Assembly: GCA_026936325.1 (NCBI GenBank)
Contig: JAPTHN010000193.1
Span: 186,001 to 250,000, forward strand
From: Platynereis dumerilii
Taxonomy: Eukaryota > Annelida > Polychaeta > Phyllodocida > Nereididae
DNA: 64,000 nt
Reading direction: 5' to 3'
Both the position numbers and the translations under genes were made by a program. Positions 1 through 12,900 of this stretch are shown piece by piece (position 1 is the first letter of the stretch; each line of letters starts with the position of its first letter). Below the pieces are notes generated by a model. It was not told the DNA's origin, searched no databases, and saw nothing but the letters and a program-made list of their open reading frames with translations.

Positions 1-1136
1 AGACTGCATCAAAAGCTGAGGATAATGTGTTGGTACAATTGCTAAATCTGCATTGTCTGGCATAGGCAAAATAAATGGTTTTTGCTGGGTACCGAATATG
101 CCATGATAACACTGAGCAAAACTAGAACGCCAATATTTTAGCAGAATATGGATGAAGGTGCATTCTGGGCTTAGACAACAACAAACCAATTAGGCAGAAA
201 AATGAACATTATTAAATAATTCAAACCACAACAATGCACAGAGACAACTTTTACTTATTGAAGTATACATTAAGAGATAGCACAGTAAGCAGATTTATTC
301 GTACATATTTTTTTAAACTTCAGATAATGCCCATATGATATACAAACAACTAATTTTTAAAAATCTATGTGGGTATAACACCAACAGATACCAACTTGAA
401 ATTTTTTCCATGAACACATGTGATGTTGTTCTTTAGGTCGGTGTATTCATTTTTTTTATATAGGCTACTATACCTTGAAAAATTTGGTCAGCAGTTGAAC
501 AATTTTAAACATTTTCAGTTTTTCAGATCATATATCTCCAAGAATAATTCTATGGTTAGCTTGATATAGTACACATGTTTAGAAGTCATATCAAAGATTC
601 ATCCACCATGATATTAAATATCCACTTGTTATATAGACTGAGAAACTTTGGGACAAAAATGTGAATAAACTGCAATTTTCTGATTTTTTCGACAACCTGT
701 GAAATGGGGGCAAATGCATTAAGGTGGCTAAAACAATGCATTATAACACCTGGGCTACATTAAAAACATGTTGCCTAAATGTAGGTCTCTAGGTTTTAAA
801 CTGATTGAGTTACATGCCTTCAAATTTCTGGACTTAGACAATTTCAGGAAAAATATTGAATTTTTCATGAATTTTTTTCAGAGAAACTATTCAAGATATC
901 ACTGTATTACTTGGGATTCGTGCTTTTAGACAAGAAACCTTTATTCTGGTAAAATTTCAATGCATTCCGAGTCGGTTGAGTGGGAAAATTTTCTGAAATT
1001 TGATGAAATGACACGGAATTACCCTTCTGCAACTTAACAACTAGAAGGCACATAAAGATAATGTGCAAAGGTCGGTAGAAGTCTATAGTTCTAACTGAAA
1101 ACTAGAACGAAGTGCATGGGACCCGCAGGGCTAGAA
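1..1136. other. AT-rich non-coding stretch
   Basis: No reading frame of useful length, no splice-bounded exon and no recognisable repeat boundary. The sequence is AT-rich with several T-runs. Most likely intron or intergenic DNA. Confidence 0.5.
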
Positions 1137-4100
1137 ATGACTCCTATCAACCCCCGTCTCCTATTCATGACTCCTATCCACCCCGACTCCCATTCATGAC
1201 TCCTATCCACCCTCGACTCCTATTCATGACTCCTATCCACCTCGACTCTTATTCATGACTCCTATCCACCCCCGACTCCTATTCATGACTCCTATCCACC
1301 CCCGACTCCTATTCATGACTCCTATCCAACCCCGACTCCTATTCATGACTCCTATCCACCCCGACTCCTATTCATGACTCCTATCCACCCCGACTCTTAT
1401 TCATGACTCCTATCCACCCCCGACTCCTATTCATGACTCCTATCAACCCCGACTCCTATTCATGACTCCTATCCACCCCCGACTCCTATTCATGACTCCT
1501 ATCCACCCCGACTCCTATTCATGACTCCTATCCAACCCCGACTCCTATTCATGACTCCTATCCAACCCCGACTCCTATTCATGACTCCTGTCCACCCCCG
1601 ACTCCTATTCATGACTCCTGTCCACCCCCGACTCCTATTCATGACTCCTGTCCACCAGCGACTCCTATTCATGACTCCTATCCAACCCGACTAATATTTA
1701 TGACACCTATCCAACCCCGACTAATATTCATGACTCCTATCCAACCCCGACTAATATTCATGACTCCTATCCAATCCGACTTCTATTCATGACTCCAATC
1801 CACCCCGACTCCTATTCATGACTCCTATCCACCCCCGACTCCTATTCATGACTCCTATCCACCCCGACTCCTATTCATGACTCCTATCCAACCCCGACTC
1901 ATATTCATGACTCCTATCCACCCCCGACTCCTATTCATGACTCCTATCCATCCAGACTCATATTCATGACTCCTATCCACCCCGACTCTTATTCATGACT
2001 CCTATCCAACCCCAACTAATATTCATGACTCCTATCCAACCCCGATTCCTATTCATGACTCCTATCCACCCCACCTCCTATTCATGACTCCTATCCACCC
2101 CAACTCCTATTCATGACTCCTATCCACCCCGACTCCTATTCATGACTCATATCCACCCCCGACTCTTGTTCATGACTCATATCCACCCCAACTACTATTC
2201 ATGACTCCTATCCACCCCGACTCCTATTCATGACTCCTATCCACCTCGACTCCTATTCATGACTCCTATCCACCCCCGACTCCTATTCATGACTCCTGTC
2301 CACCCCCGACTCCTATTCATGACTCCTGTCCACCAGCGACTCCTATTCATGACTCCTATCCAACCCGACTAATATTTATGACACCTATCCAACCCCGACT
2401 AATATTCATGACTCCTATCCAACCCCGACTAATATTCATGACTCCTATCCAATCCGACTTCTATTCATGACTCCAATCCACCCCGACTCCTATTCATGAC
2501 TCCTATCCACCCCCGACTCCTATTCATGACTCCTATCCACCCCGACTCCTATTCATGACTCCTATCCAACCCCGACTCATATTCATGACTCCTATCCACC
2601 CCCGACTCCTATTCATGACTCCTATCCATCCAGACTCATATTCATGACTCCTATCCACCCCGACTCTTATTCATGACTCCTATCCAACCCCAACTAATAT
2701 TCATGACTCCTATCCAACCCCGATTCCTATTCATGACTCCTATCCACCCCACCTCCTATTCATGACTCCTATCCACCCCAACTCCTATTCATGACTCCTA
2801 TCCACCCCGACTCCTATTCATGACTCATATCCACCCCCGACTCTTGTTCATGACTCATATCCACCCCAACTACTATTCATGACTCCTATCCACCCCGACT
2901 CCTATTCATGACTCCTATCCACCTCGACTCCTATTCATGACTCCTATCCACCCCCGACTCCTATTCATGACTCCTATCCACCCCCGACTCCTATTCATGA
3001 CTCCTATCAACCCCCGACTCCTATTCATGACTCCTATCCACCCCGACTCCTATTCATGACTCCTATCCACCCCGACTCCTATTCATGACTCATATCCATC
3101 CCGACTCCTATTCATGACTCATATCCATCCCGACTCCTATTCATGACTCATATCCATCCCGACTCTTATTCATGACTTCTATCCACCCCTGACTCTTATT
3201 CATGACTCCTATCCACCCCCGACTCCTATTCATGACTCCTATCCACCCCCGACTCCTATTCATGACTCCTCCACCCCGACTCCTATTCATGACTCCTATC
3301 CACCCCCTACTCCTATTCATGACTCCTATCCACCCCCTACTCCTATTCATGACTCCTATCCAACCCCGACTCCTATTCATGACTCCTATCCAACCCCGAC
3401 TCCTATTCATGACTCCTATCCACCCCGACTCCTATTCATGACTCCTGTCCAACCCCGACTCCTATTCATGACTCCTATCCAACCCCGACTAATATTCATG
3501 ACTCCTGTCCACCCCCGACTCCTATTCATGACTCCTGTCCACCCCGACTTCTATTCATGACTCCTGTCCACCCCCGACTCCTATTCATGACTCCTATCCA
3601 ACCCGACTAATATTTATGACACCTATCCAACCCCGACTAATATTCATGACTCCTATCCAATCCTGACTCCTATTCATGACTCCTATCCACCCCGACTCCT
3701 ATTCATGACTCCTATCCAACCCCGACTCCTATTCATGACTCCTATCCACCCGCGACTCATATTCATGACTCCTATCCACCCCCGACTCCTATTCATGACT
3801 CCTATCCATCCCGACTCCTATTCATGACTCATATCCATCCCGACTCTTATTCATGACTCCTATCCACCCCCGACTCTTATTCATGACTCCTATCCACCCC
3901 CGACTCCTATCCACCCCCGACTCCTATTCATGACTCCTATCCACCCCGACTCCTATTCATGACTCCTGTCCACCCCCGACTCCTATTCATGACTCCTATC
4001 CGCCCCAACTCTTATTCATGACTCCTATCCAACCCGACTAATATTTATGACTCCTATCCAACCCCGACTAATATTCATGACTCCTATCCACCCCTGACTC

Positions 4101-4165
4101 CTATTCATGACTCCTATCCACCCCGACTCCTATCCATGACTCCTATCCACCCCCGACTCATCCAA
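1137..4165. repeat. 3-kb minisatellite, ~29-bp unit
   Basis: About 105 head-to-tail copies of a 28-30 bp unit, consensus CGACTCCTATTCATGA followed by CTCCTATCCACCC. Units vary by small substitutions (TCCACCCC, TCCAACCC, TCCATCCC; CTCCTATT, CTAATATT, CTCTTATT) and by 1-2 bp in length. The variants are arranged in order: the run beginning about 1603 is repeated without visible change from about 2281, an offset of 678 bp, so about 23 variant units were copied as one block. The array decays after 4140 into CTATCCAC-like remnants. Frames of 79-89 aa run through it only because some units are 30 bp long; they are not genes. Confidence 0.97.
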
Positions 4166-5612
4166 CTTCTATCCACTAAATTCTATCCACACATATCCAC
4201 CAACATAGGTCCACAAAATTCTGTGGAGTTTTTGCTTCTTAACAGTGCCTCTAGAGGTGACTTAAAGCATTAGAGAAGTGGGGGGGGGGTACCAACAATT
4301 GACCCAATTGCTCATTGCCTAGGGCAGTATTTATCCATCGTATTATGGCATTTCTTTTGGCAATATCTCCATGAAATGGCCCTGTACAGCCTTGCCAAAG
4401 AATAGGAGGCCAGTTCCTTACATGGGACAGCTATTTCACACAGTTTGGGACCACTTAGGACCCTATGCAAGGTGAAATCATCTCCCATACGATTTAGGTA
4501 TCAAGCAAGTGGACACCAGACGTCAGGGCCCTCATATATGTACATGAAGGTCGGTGCTACCGACCTTAATGAGGTAATCGTAAAAAAGTTCAATGTTGAT
4601 AACTTAGTGCTACCATTCGAAGAACAAGCAACCAACTATTTCTGAATGAGCCTCTCTCACTGAAAACATTACATAACTTCTTATTCAGTTATTTTGTTAC
4701 CAATTCTCAACCACAAATATTCATCAGTCGCAACCAAGGACTCACTAATCGATCACTTTCCCATTACGTTAAAGCAAAACCACAAATAATATGGCAGAGC
4801 CTTTCAAGTTTCGCTTCGAGGAAAACATTAGTCAAATTATTTCTAATTAATCCCTCATTTAATTACTCATTCCAAGGCAAAAGAAAGTCGAGAAAATTCA
4901 CTTCGGAAGTTGAAGGCATGACTGACAGTCATTAAAACTCATTTCATGTCAAATTATGAAACAAAATGAGGAAATAAAGGAAGATAAAAAATCAATCAAA
5001 ACTAATTTAACATCAGGGCGTTAATTACATGGCTGGGAGGCTATGGGGGAAGTTGTGAGAAGAAATTACGACAAAAAAACAACAAAGAACACCCAACAAA
5101 GAAAAAGCATTTATATAGGCTACCTACAAGAAGAATTTAAGTAATTTGGTCTTAAGTATTCTCACTCACGGTTTGATGGATAATAACATTTCAATTTCTG
5201 GTTCTGTTTATTCCAGTTGTTGACTTTCGTTTTGAAGATATGGTCTGTAATTTGCTTTTATATAGTTTCAATTTGCCGAGTCACGGAGCAATTTTTTTTA
5301 TTTGTTCTTAAACTACCATCTTTTATACTACATTGTACTTCATACCTCTTCCTGTATCTTATCAATTTCCCTGCCCAACTTCGTCATTTTCAGGTCTTCC
5401 TTCCTTCACTTGACATTAACGTGATGACAGATGCCTCCCAATCGATGCAAGCAAAGGTCAGCAAAGGTCAGTCAGTCACCAAATTCTCTGTCGAAAGATC
5501 ACATCGCTCCAAATATGACCTATCTGGTTTTATCTCCATATTTTAGCTGTTATCTGGTCCATCAGACTCCATCTCTTGCTGTTGAGCTATTATCTAATGC
5601 ATCTTTCTGCTA
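4166..5612. other. Non-coding stretch with a G-run
   Basis: No supported gene. A run of ten G lies at 4280-4289. A frame at 5217-5546 has no homology I recognise and no splice context. Probably intron or intergenic. Confidence 0.45.
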
Positions 5613-6027
5613 TTAATTGTAATTGTAATTGTAAATACTGCCAGTCATGCACTGCGATGCAGGCACGAAATTTGTGGTGAGCCTTCCACAGTGATACAGC
5701 TCAGGGCAGCCATAGAACGGCGCCCATGGGCAGAGACTAGCGGAACATTGCCCAAGGTTCCCATGCCGTAGCACTCTCCAGTTTTGGTGACCGCCGTATG
5801 ATGATGATTGATGAGAATATTGTGAGTCTGGCACATACCCTATTAATTCAGGGATGCCCAGGGTCTTTCAGTTGCCCCAGCACAGAACACTGGATACAAC
5901 CCACCTCCATTTAATGTCCCATGGGCTCGGACCAAATTGAGTTCCAGGAGTGGGAGTCGAACCCACGACCTCAAAGCCAGACTGGTAGCACAAACAAGCA
6001 CCTTAAACCATTAGGCCACGGAGAACT
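5613..6027 (-). mobile_element. tRNA-derived SINE, family A (~415 bp)
   Basis: Read on the minus strand, the head begins near AGTTCTCCGTGGCC and holds a pol III A box (TGGCCTAATGG) and, further in, a B box (GGTTCGACTCC), as in a tRNA. A body of about 300 bp follows and the 3' end is a short run of ATTACA-type repeats at 5613-5635. This order is that of a tRNA-derived SINE with a simple-repeat tail. I could not identify a clean target-site duplication. The body is unlike SINE family B elsewhere in the window. Confidence 0.8.
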
Positions 6028-6446
6028 CTATCTGAGCAGTTACCATTTTTAGCTATTATCTCTCTATCTCCTGAAGCCATCTCAAACCAAAGTCACAGCC
6101 CTTTCCTCAGAGTCGCTTTAGCTTCTTTTAAAGCAATACAATATACATTTTGAGAAACAGCTGAATTTAGTCCAAGAGAGGTTATGGGATAAATTAACTT
6201 GAGAATTTGTTCATGTTCACTATCTAAAAACTTTGTTTAACCATTGCCCCTAATCTCCCACATGCACAAAAATCACTTTTAGAAGTCTTCCAATGGGTCT
6301 GGGTCGAATCTCTATCAATGTTTTGTTACAAAGCATATTCCCAGATCACTGAAGAACACAAGCTCATTTGATTGTGGTATTCGTGAGAACCTAAAATACT
6401 GCAGGTTAGATGGAACATGTTACTATCTCCCAGCTGGCAGGGACTA

Positions 6447-7473
6447 GAGTCAAGGATGGTAAATCCGTCCAGGAGGGTAAATCCGTCCACTCCCTATTAT
6501 ATGGATATAAATATATCTGTCAGAGTTGTTTGAGTTTTATAGGCAAGAGAAAGTCGTTTTTCAACTATTTTCGCCGTTTTTTGGGTGTTTTTAGCAATTT
6601 AAATAATATTTCAGGTCCATTTAGAAACAAAGGACAAAGTACAATCAAGTCCTGTGACGTCATCACAGCCATTTTGAACTTTTCAGAAGTTGGACTTATT
6701 AGTATTGTATGCCTATTTTCTTGTTATCAAACAAATCATGGACGATGAACAAATGTATTTAATTGAAAATCAGTGAATGAGGTGCAAAATTCAATTATTC
6801 TTGCAGGATTTGTGAAATTGTGACTCATTGAGAGGAAATACAATAAAAATAAAAGTGGACGGAATTACCATCAAGATTTCAGAAGGGGCTTGATTTGGGG
6901 TTTGTAAATCCGTCCACCCACATAAAATCAACTTTTATAGTACTTTTATGAATTTAAATATTCATAAATGACTTTCCCCTGATTACAGAATTTATATAGG
7001 AACAGTTATACCACTTTGCTTGGGTTAAAGGATATATAATTGTAATTGAGGGGGTCAATTGAAATTATTCAAAGTGAACTTGACCTATATTATTTAATTC
7101 TGCCATGACAAGTGCAATCAGTGAAACATTATTCAAAATGTGACACAAAAACCTTTGTAAGACTTAAAAAATTGCAAAACTTGGAAAAATAACAAGATGT
7201 GATAGGTGAGGGCTGCACTATGGCCTGTGGACGGATTTACCATCCTTGCTGGACGGATTTACCTGCAGGGTGGACGGATTTAGGTGCCTTAACCTTCAAT
7301 GTTTGTTGCCATGGTTTCAGCAAAATTTATTTGAATATTTGACTTTTTTTTACTGTTGGCGATAGTATGGAATATGCCCCTTCCAATGAACTAATTTTTA
7401 TTTTTGTACCTATTACCATTTTCCTGGAAATCTAGTTTTAGCCAAAAGTGGACGGATTTACCCTTCTTGACTC
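6447..7473. mobile_element. TA-flanked TIR DNA element with iterated GGTAAATCCGTCCA motif
   Basis: The left end reads TA-GAGTCAAGGATGG and the right end, inverted, reads TA-GAGTCAAGAAGGG; both continue into GTAAATCCGTCCA. The TA at 6445-6446 and 7474-7475 fits a TA target-site duplication. The motif GGTAAATCCGTCCA or its complement occurs about eight times: near 6458, 6476, 6905, 7228, 7252 and 7449, with variants near 6855 and 7271. Nearly all left-side copies face one way and the right-side copies face the other. No transposase frame is visible, so this is a non-autonomous element of about 1.03 kb. Confidence 0.8.
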
Positions 7474-9199
7474 TAGTGCCTTTCTGGAGTCCTTATCTCA
7501 CAAACACTACATCCAATCTAGCAATGTCCGCCGTTTCTGTCCGCAGCTTACACAGTGACAAGAATCGCCACAGAAGTGTTGCCACTAGAACTGTTATGAA
7601 TGTTTCTCACTAACCACTCTAAAGGCAGTGTGATAAACATTATAGAGGCATCAATATTATCTACATTAACACTGGCAGAGAGACATCTAAATAAACAGGG
7701 AAAATTTTATAGTAATTTTACGATTAGATGTGGCGTCCTAAAATCTTTGAATATGTGTAATATCTTTATTTCAATCACCATTCCCCTTAGTTGTCCTTCA
7801 CACTGTATGTCAGTAGGTATTGTCACCTGTCGCCAAGAAGATACCTTATTTTCTGGTAACATCTGGGATAACAAGTTTTTTGAAGACTCCTTATGTCAAA
7901 CATATGTAAGCAACATTACAGAGCTACATATATCAGAGATACATATCGCCAAGGATCTCTAGAACATATAGGGCCTTTTATCAAAGTTAAATATGTGTGA
8001 ACTTGGATGTAATTAGTCAAGGATGTCACTGAGCATAGGTGTTACAAAGCCACTGCTGAAGATATCTCTTGACAAATAACTCTCTGATTCCATCAGATAT
8101 TTTTATCACTAATTGGTCTCAGACATTACAAAGTAACAGAAATATGTCTCTAAAACCATATATAGAGCATCAAGGATACCATGGAGTCATCTTAAACATA
8201 GTCTGTCAGTCTGGGAAGCAAAAATATTGTCAAAAACCAAAAAGTAATTTGTTGTCAGTGAATATTCATGAAGTAGCTCCACCAGACACGGCAAAACGTT
8301 GACAAGGAATTTAAAAGTTCCAAAATGCAACACGGCGACAAATCCAACTCCTTTTGCAAAACTTTCAAATAAAGCAAAGGCACTCTCATCTTCGGCTTCT
8401 CTCTGCATGTAATGGAGGGACAGATGTGCCTTGTGATAACAATTCTATTTTTCTATTCAGTTTCTGTTCAACGCTGATCAAACATTGGTCTAATATCCTG
8501 ACACAGAGCCATCCTTGTGTTCTCCCCTTAATCGAAATTTTAAAATAAAATTAAAAACTTTGCACCTAGGCTCAATGAGAGGCTCAATGAGAGCGTGGGA
8601 AAAATCACTCGGCATTTAGAAGGAACAAGAGTGCATCATGGGAAAAACATTCCAAAAAGAACCTGCAAGAATTTTTCAATTGTTCCAGAACATCTGGTCG
8701 GTGCCTTGATGTCGAAAAGGCAAAAATGGCAAGTCATCACTAATTGTTACTTGTCTGAATCAAAATTTTCAGAAAGAGGCCTGAAAGCTGCAAAATAAGT
8801 GCAACATAATTTATGCTAAAAACTGGAATAACAAAAGCTGCACGACGTAAACTTTACAATAGGGGAAATCCTTTCCTGGCTTTCCGTGATACTACCGTCA
8901 ATGAATCCCGTATTTTTTTTCCCTTGAAAAATTACAAAATGTCGGTCACACGTCTACTTACACCTTTGAGTTTTGGAGGCTATGCAGATTGTGGAGTAGA
9001 TAGATCTGTGAGTAATGGTGGTTCATGACACCTCCTTGTGTGACACCGCTAGCTAAACACCCAGTGGCAAAAAAGGCCATTTGGAGAGATTGCTCTGGCC
9101 TCAAAAGGTTGGAAATGGGACAGGTGGAGAAAATGTAAAAACCAGAACCGCAAGCGGTTTAAACGCTCGTCTGTTAATGTGAAATCTATGAATGTGTGG
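7474..9199. other. Non-coding stretch
   Basis: The longest frame (7600-7962, 120 codons, plus) has no recognisable domain, no good splice signals and ordinary AT-rich composition, so I do not call a gene. No repeat boundaries are apparent. Confidence 0.45.
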
Positions 9200-9985
9200 C
9201 AGGTTATCACCCACAGACCAATACCTGTACCGAATTTCATAACTCTTATAATATTGAGAGCGGTCAAGAATGAAGAAAGATGGCTGCCAAAATGGCCACC
9301 ACAAAATGGTCACCACAAAATGGCCATTACAAAATGGCCGCCATCTTAATATTTCTCAACATGTGCCCGATCTATACCCACAGGCCCTTACCTGTACCAA
9401 ATTTCATAACTCTAAGTTAATTATTGAGGTCACTATGGGCAATTCAAGAAATAAAGAAAGATGGCTGCCAAAATGGCCGCCATCTTGGATTTCTCAACAT
9501 GTTCCTGATCCACACCAACAGGCCAATACCTGTACCAAATTTCATAACTGTAAGTGAAATATTGAGGTCACAATGGGCAGTTCAAGAATGAAGAAAGATG
9601 GCCGCCAAAATGGCCGCCACAAAATGGCCGCCACAAAATGGCCGCCATCTTGGATTTCTCGACATGTTCCCGATCCATACCCAGAGTCCCATACCTGTAC
9701 CAAATTTCATTGCTGTAAGTGAAATATTAAGGTCACAATGGGCAGTTCAAGAACAAAGAAAGATGGCTGCCAACATGGCCGCCACAAAATGGCAGCCATC
9801 TTGGATTTCTCGACATGTTCCTGATCCATACCCATAGCCCCATACCTGTACCAAATTTCATAACTCTAAGTGCAAAACTAAGGTCACAAATGGACACTTA
9901 CAAAAACCTTAACCGGGACAACGAGGACGACGCCGATCGAGTGACGACAATAGCTCTTCGTTTTCAAAGAAAACAGACGAGCTAA
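9200..9985. repeat. Tandem array (140-180 bp units) with a hairpin at its right end
   Basis: At least four units, each carrying AAGAAAGATGGCTGCC or a variant (starting about 9267, 9446, 9585 and 9750), ATGGCCGCCATCTTGGAT, and TGTACCAAATTTCATAAC. Unit length differs because a 14-bp sub-repeat, ACAAAATGGCCGCC, occurs once to three times. After the last unit comes a GC-richer tail (about 9900-9950) and an imperfect hairpin at 9951-9984 with stems TAGCTCTTCGTTTTC and GAAAACAGACGAGCTA. Internal tandem units plus a terminal hairpin recall non-autonomous Helitron-like elements, but the left terminus is not identified. Confidence 0.75.
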
Positions 9986-12900
9986 AAAACCATGAGGAAA
10001 AAATGTATTGAAAGTAGGGGTGATTTTAAAAAGACGTGCCCATATGCCAACAGGAGGGTGGATACACCTTTTTAATGGGAGGTCATACTTACTAAAATGT
10101 TTAAAAAAGTCAACGTAAGCTGAAGAAAGAGACATATAAAATATATGGATCAGGAGAATTTAACGGGAGGTCAAACTAAAAAGAAAACAGAAATAATGGG
10201 GAAAAATATCTCATATTTCATACGCGCAAAGAGATTCCATAGCATAAGATAGATATATAAAGAGAAAGTGACAAAAAGTATCTTCACTCTGTCGCTGACA
10301 CAAACAACAAACGTAGTCTGGATAATGAAAGAGTCGCAACAGTAAAGGCTTCCTAGCAACAGTTGTAGGAACACACAAGTTGCCAAAGCAACCAGGTAAA
10401 CAAAGACAGTTGCTAGGCTGGAGTCCATTGGACACCAAGGCATCAAAGACAGAAATCAGAGTTACAAGGTAACCAAATTGCTACTAGTGACAATGAGGTT
10501 TGGTGATGAAAAAAGTGACACATAGATCTAGCAAATAAATGGAATGAAGGAGCTTGGAAATCCAATACCAATCAACAAGATCAGGAATGATAAAGTAAGT
10601 TTTGGGAGAGAGAATTCAAAGAGATGCTCCTGAAGAAAATGCATTTAGAGCAATCATGTCAGAGACTGTCAGACAACAAGAAATATGGTAGAGTGTGCTG
10701 TCTACCAGTTACCATCACACAGAACATCCATGAGCAAATCCCAACCCACTTCTCTTGAGCATTTGTATTGAGCTGTGGTTCCACTCTCACATTAGAGCCT
10801 ACCGCCAACACAGGGTGCATACACACAATGTGTAATGTTACATAGAGCTGCTAATACTGTTACAAAGAGCAGGCTACCTTCAGTGTATAGCCGCTTTATC
10901 CTGCTTACAGCGTTTGACGCCTCTACACAGCAGGTTATTCTCAGTGTTTAGGACGTTTCTACAAAAGCACGCTGTGTTCATGGCCTTGCTCATTGTCAGC
11001 CCCATTCTCATTGTAACACAAGCCGCAGCGCATGACTGCAATTCTGCAATGCAAGTCTACAAGCCGTGGTGTAAGGCCTTCTTCACATAACTCCAAAAAG
11101 GCAACAATGTTTACCCAGCCCATCGCATGTTGCAGCACAGTCCCACAGAACAGAGAGCAGCCTAGAGCTTACAGCATACAGAGTAGCGACTGAGGAGGTG
11201 ATTGTGTGCAAAAACGCAATGAAGCACTCTCATTCAGTGCTTCACGATCAGTTTTTCACATCTTCCTGATGCCTTATGCTGACTTCCTATAGATGTGTTA
11301 GATGTTAGATTTTATATCATAGATGTAGCATGTCGGATCTCCTTGCATTGCAACAGACGGCAAAATACATTTTATAGGGCAGGTAGTGTTTATTTCTCAA
11401 ACTTTGTTATCATTAGGCAATGTGTATCAAGCTTCATCATGTTCATCACATGTGGTCTGTCTCACATCAGAATGCTTATCATATTTTACTGATACAAACA
11501 ATGTGACAAGGATCATGTGCTTTGTCAACACATTGACGACATACACTGATACAGTAGAAACGGGTGAAATAAGTTTGCCATATCTTATTTGGAACATTGT
11601 GTCACTTTCTTGCAATGTGTTATGGTTTTATCAAATTCACTCTTTTTGGCAAAGCGCTTGAAAAAGTTTTATTTTTCCTGCAGAGTGTTGTTCTGACATA
11701 GCGCATTTGCCTCATTAAAAAAACTTATATTGTATGTGCCCAGGGACATAATTTCCGGACTCTGTCTTCTTAAGATACAGATGCAATCCTAGCAACTGGG
11801 TATTGTTGAACATTGCTTTCACTTAATTTAAACAGAAAAGACACTCTTGTGCGATTGTGTATTATAGCATAAGGTCTACAGCTTTTATAACTCTGTTTGG
11901 ATGTTGTAAACTGTCTCTTACTGTTGACAGAACTCACCAAATGAGCAGCATCAAATGATGTCATACCTGAATTGACTGAGCAAAATAATTTGCGCCATAT
12001 TCAGATGTATACAGAAAAACAAAGGCTTTTCTCCAGAACACAAAGTGGCAGAATGTCGCAAAAGATAACAGAGACAAGATAAAAAAACAATGTTTTGATA
12101 CAATGTAGCAATGTGCAGTCAAAGAGTGGAAACATTTAATTCCATCCACAGAAATATCTTTCATTGTCACGCAACCTTCCACAACATTACACCATAATGT
12201 CCTAAATGACGTTTCAAAAGCCATCAAAAGTAAGAGTACAAGATCCTGCGATCAACAAAGCACCAGGGATCAGGTTCAACTTTCAAAGAGACAAATAAAC
12301 ACAAAACTCAATGAAGCGATTAACCAATAAATCAGAGATTAACAGCATTACACGATCCATTTCATGATCCAGTCAGCAAACTTTTCATTTGCCTTTCAAA
12401 ACATTGCCACCACCCGATGTTTGCTAATGTTCCCAAATCCAAACAGAAATGACGACTCAATCGAACTGCTCAGAAAACCGTAATTGAAGGACTTTCTGGA
12501 AGCGACAAATTTACACACAATGGACCATCAAGTGACTAACCAACCGTTAAAAGATTACATAAAAACCAATACACAACCAACACTCAGACATCGCCGTGAT
12601 TCATCAGCCATAAACTGGCAGACAGCCGACTGACAGAAAAATTATTAGTCTAGACAAGCAACAGCAGCCATGAGCAGCTGATCAGGCAGCGACAACTCTT
12701 CAATCAACTTGCTTTGTGCTGCTACACTGCTACTCAGCTACATTGCCATTTTGCAACAATGCAAAATTGCCACAGCTTTGAAACATCAATGATCCGCAAA
12801 GCATGAGGCATCAGTCAGACATCAATTCATGATTCATGAATTAGCACATTAGCCTGTGAAAATTCAATGCTTTGATTTTCCCCTCACACGACAGCCATCG

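Noticed and set aside
3141-3441. Frames of 79-89 codons on both strands coding MTPIHPRLLF-type decapeptide repeats
   Set aside because: They arise because some minisatellite units are 30 bp long. Other units of 28 or 29 bp break the frame, and both strands are open.
1137-4165. CRISPR-like array
   Set aside because: Units are head-to-tail without unique spacers and the DNA is eukaryotic; it is a minisatellite.
5217-5546. 109-codon plus-strand frame
   Set aside because: Low-complexity hydrophobic start from T-rich DNA, no homology recognised and no promoter or splice context.
7600-7962. 120-codon plus-strand frame
   Set aside because: No domain, ordinary AT-rich composition, no supporting signals.
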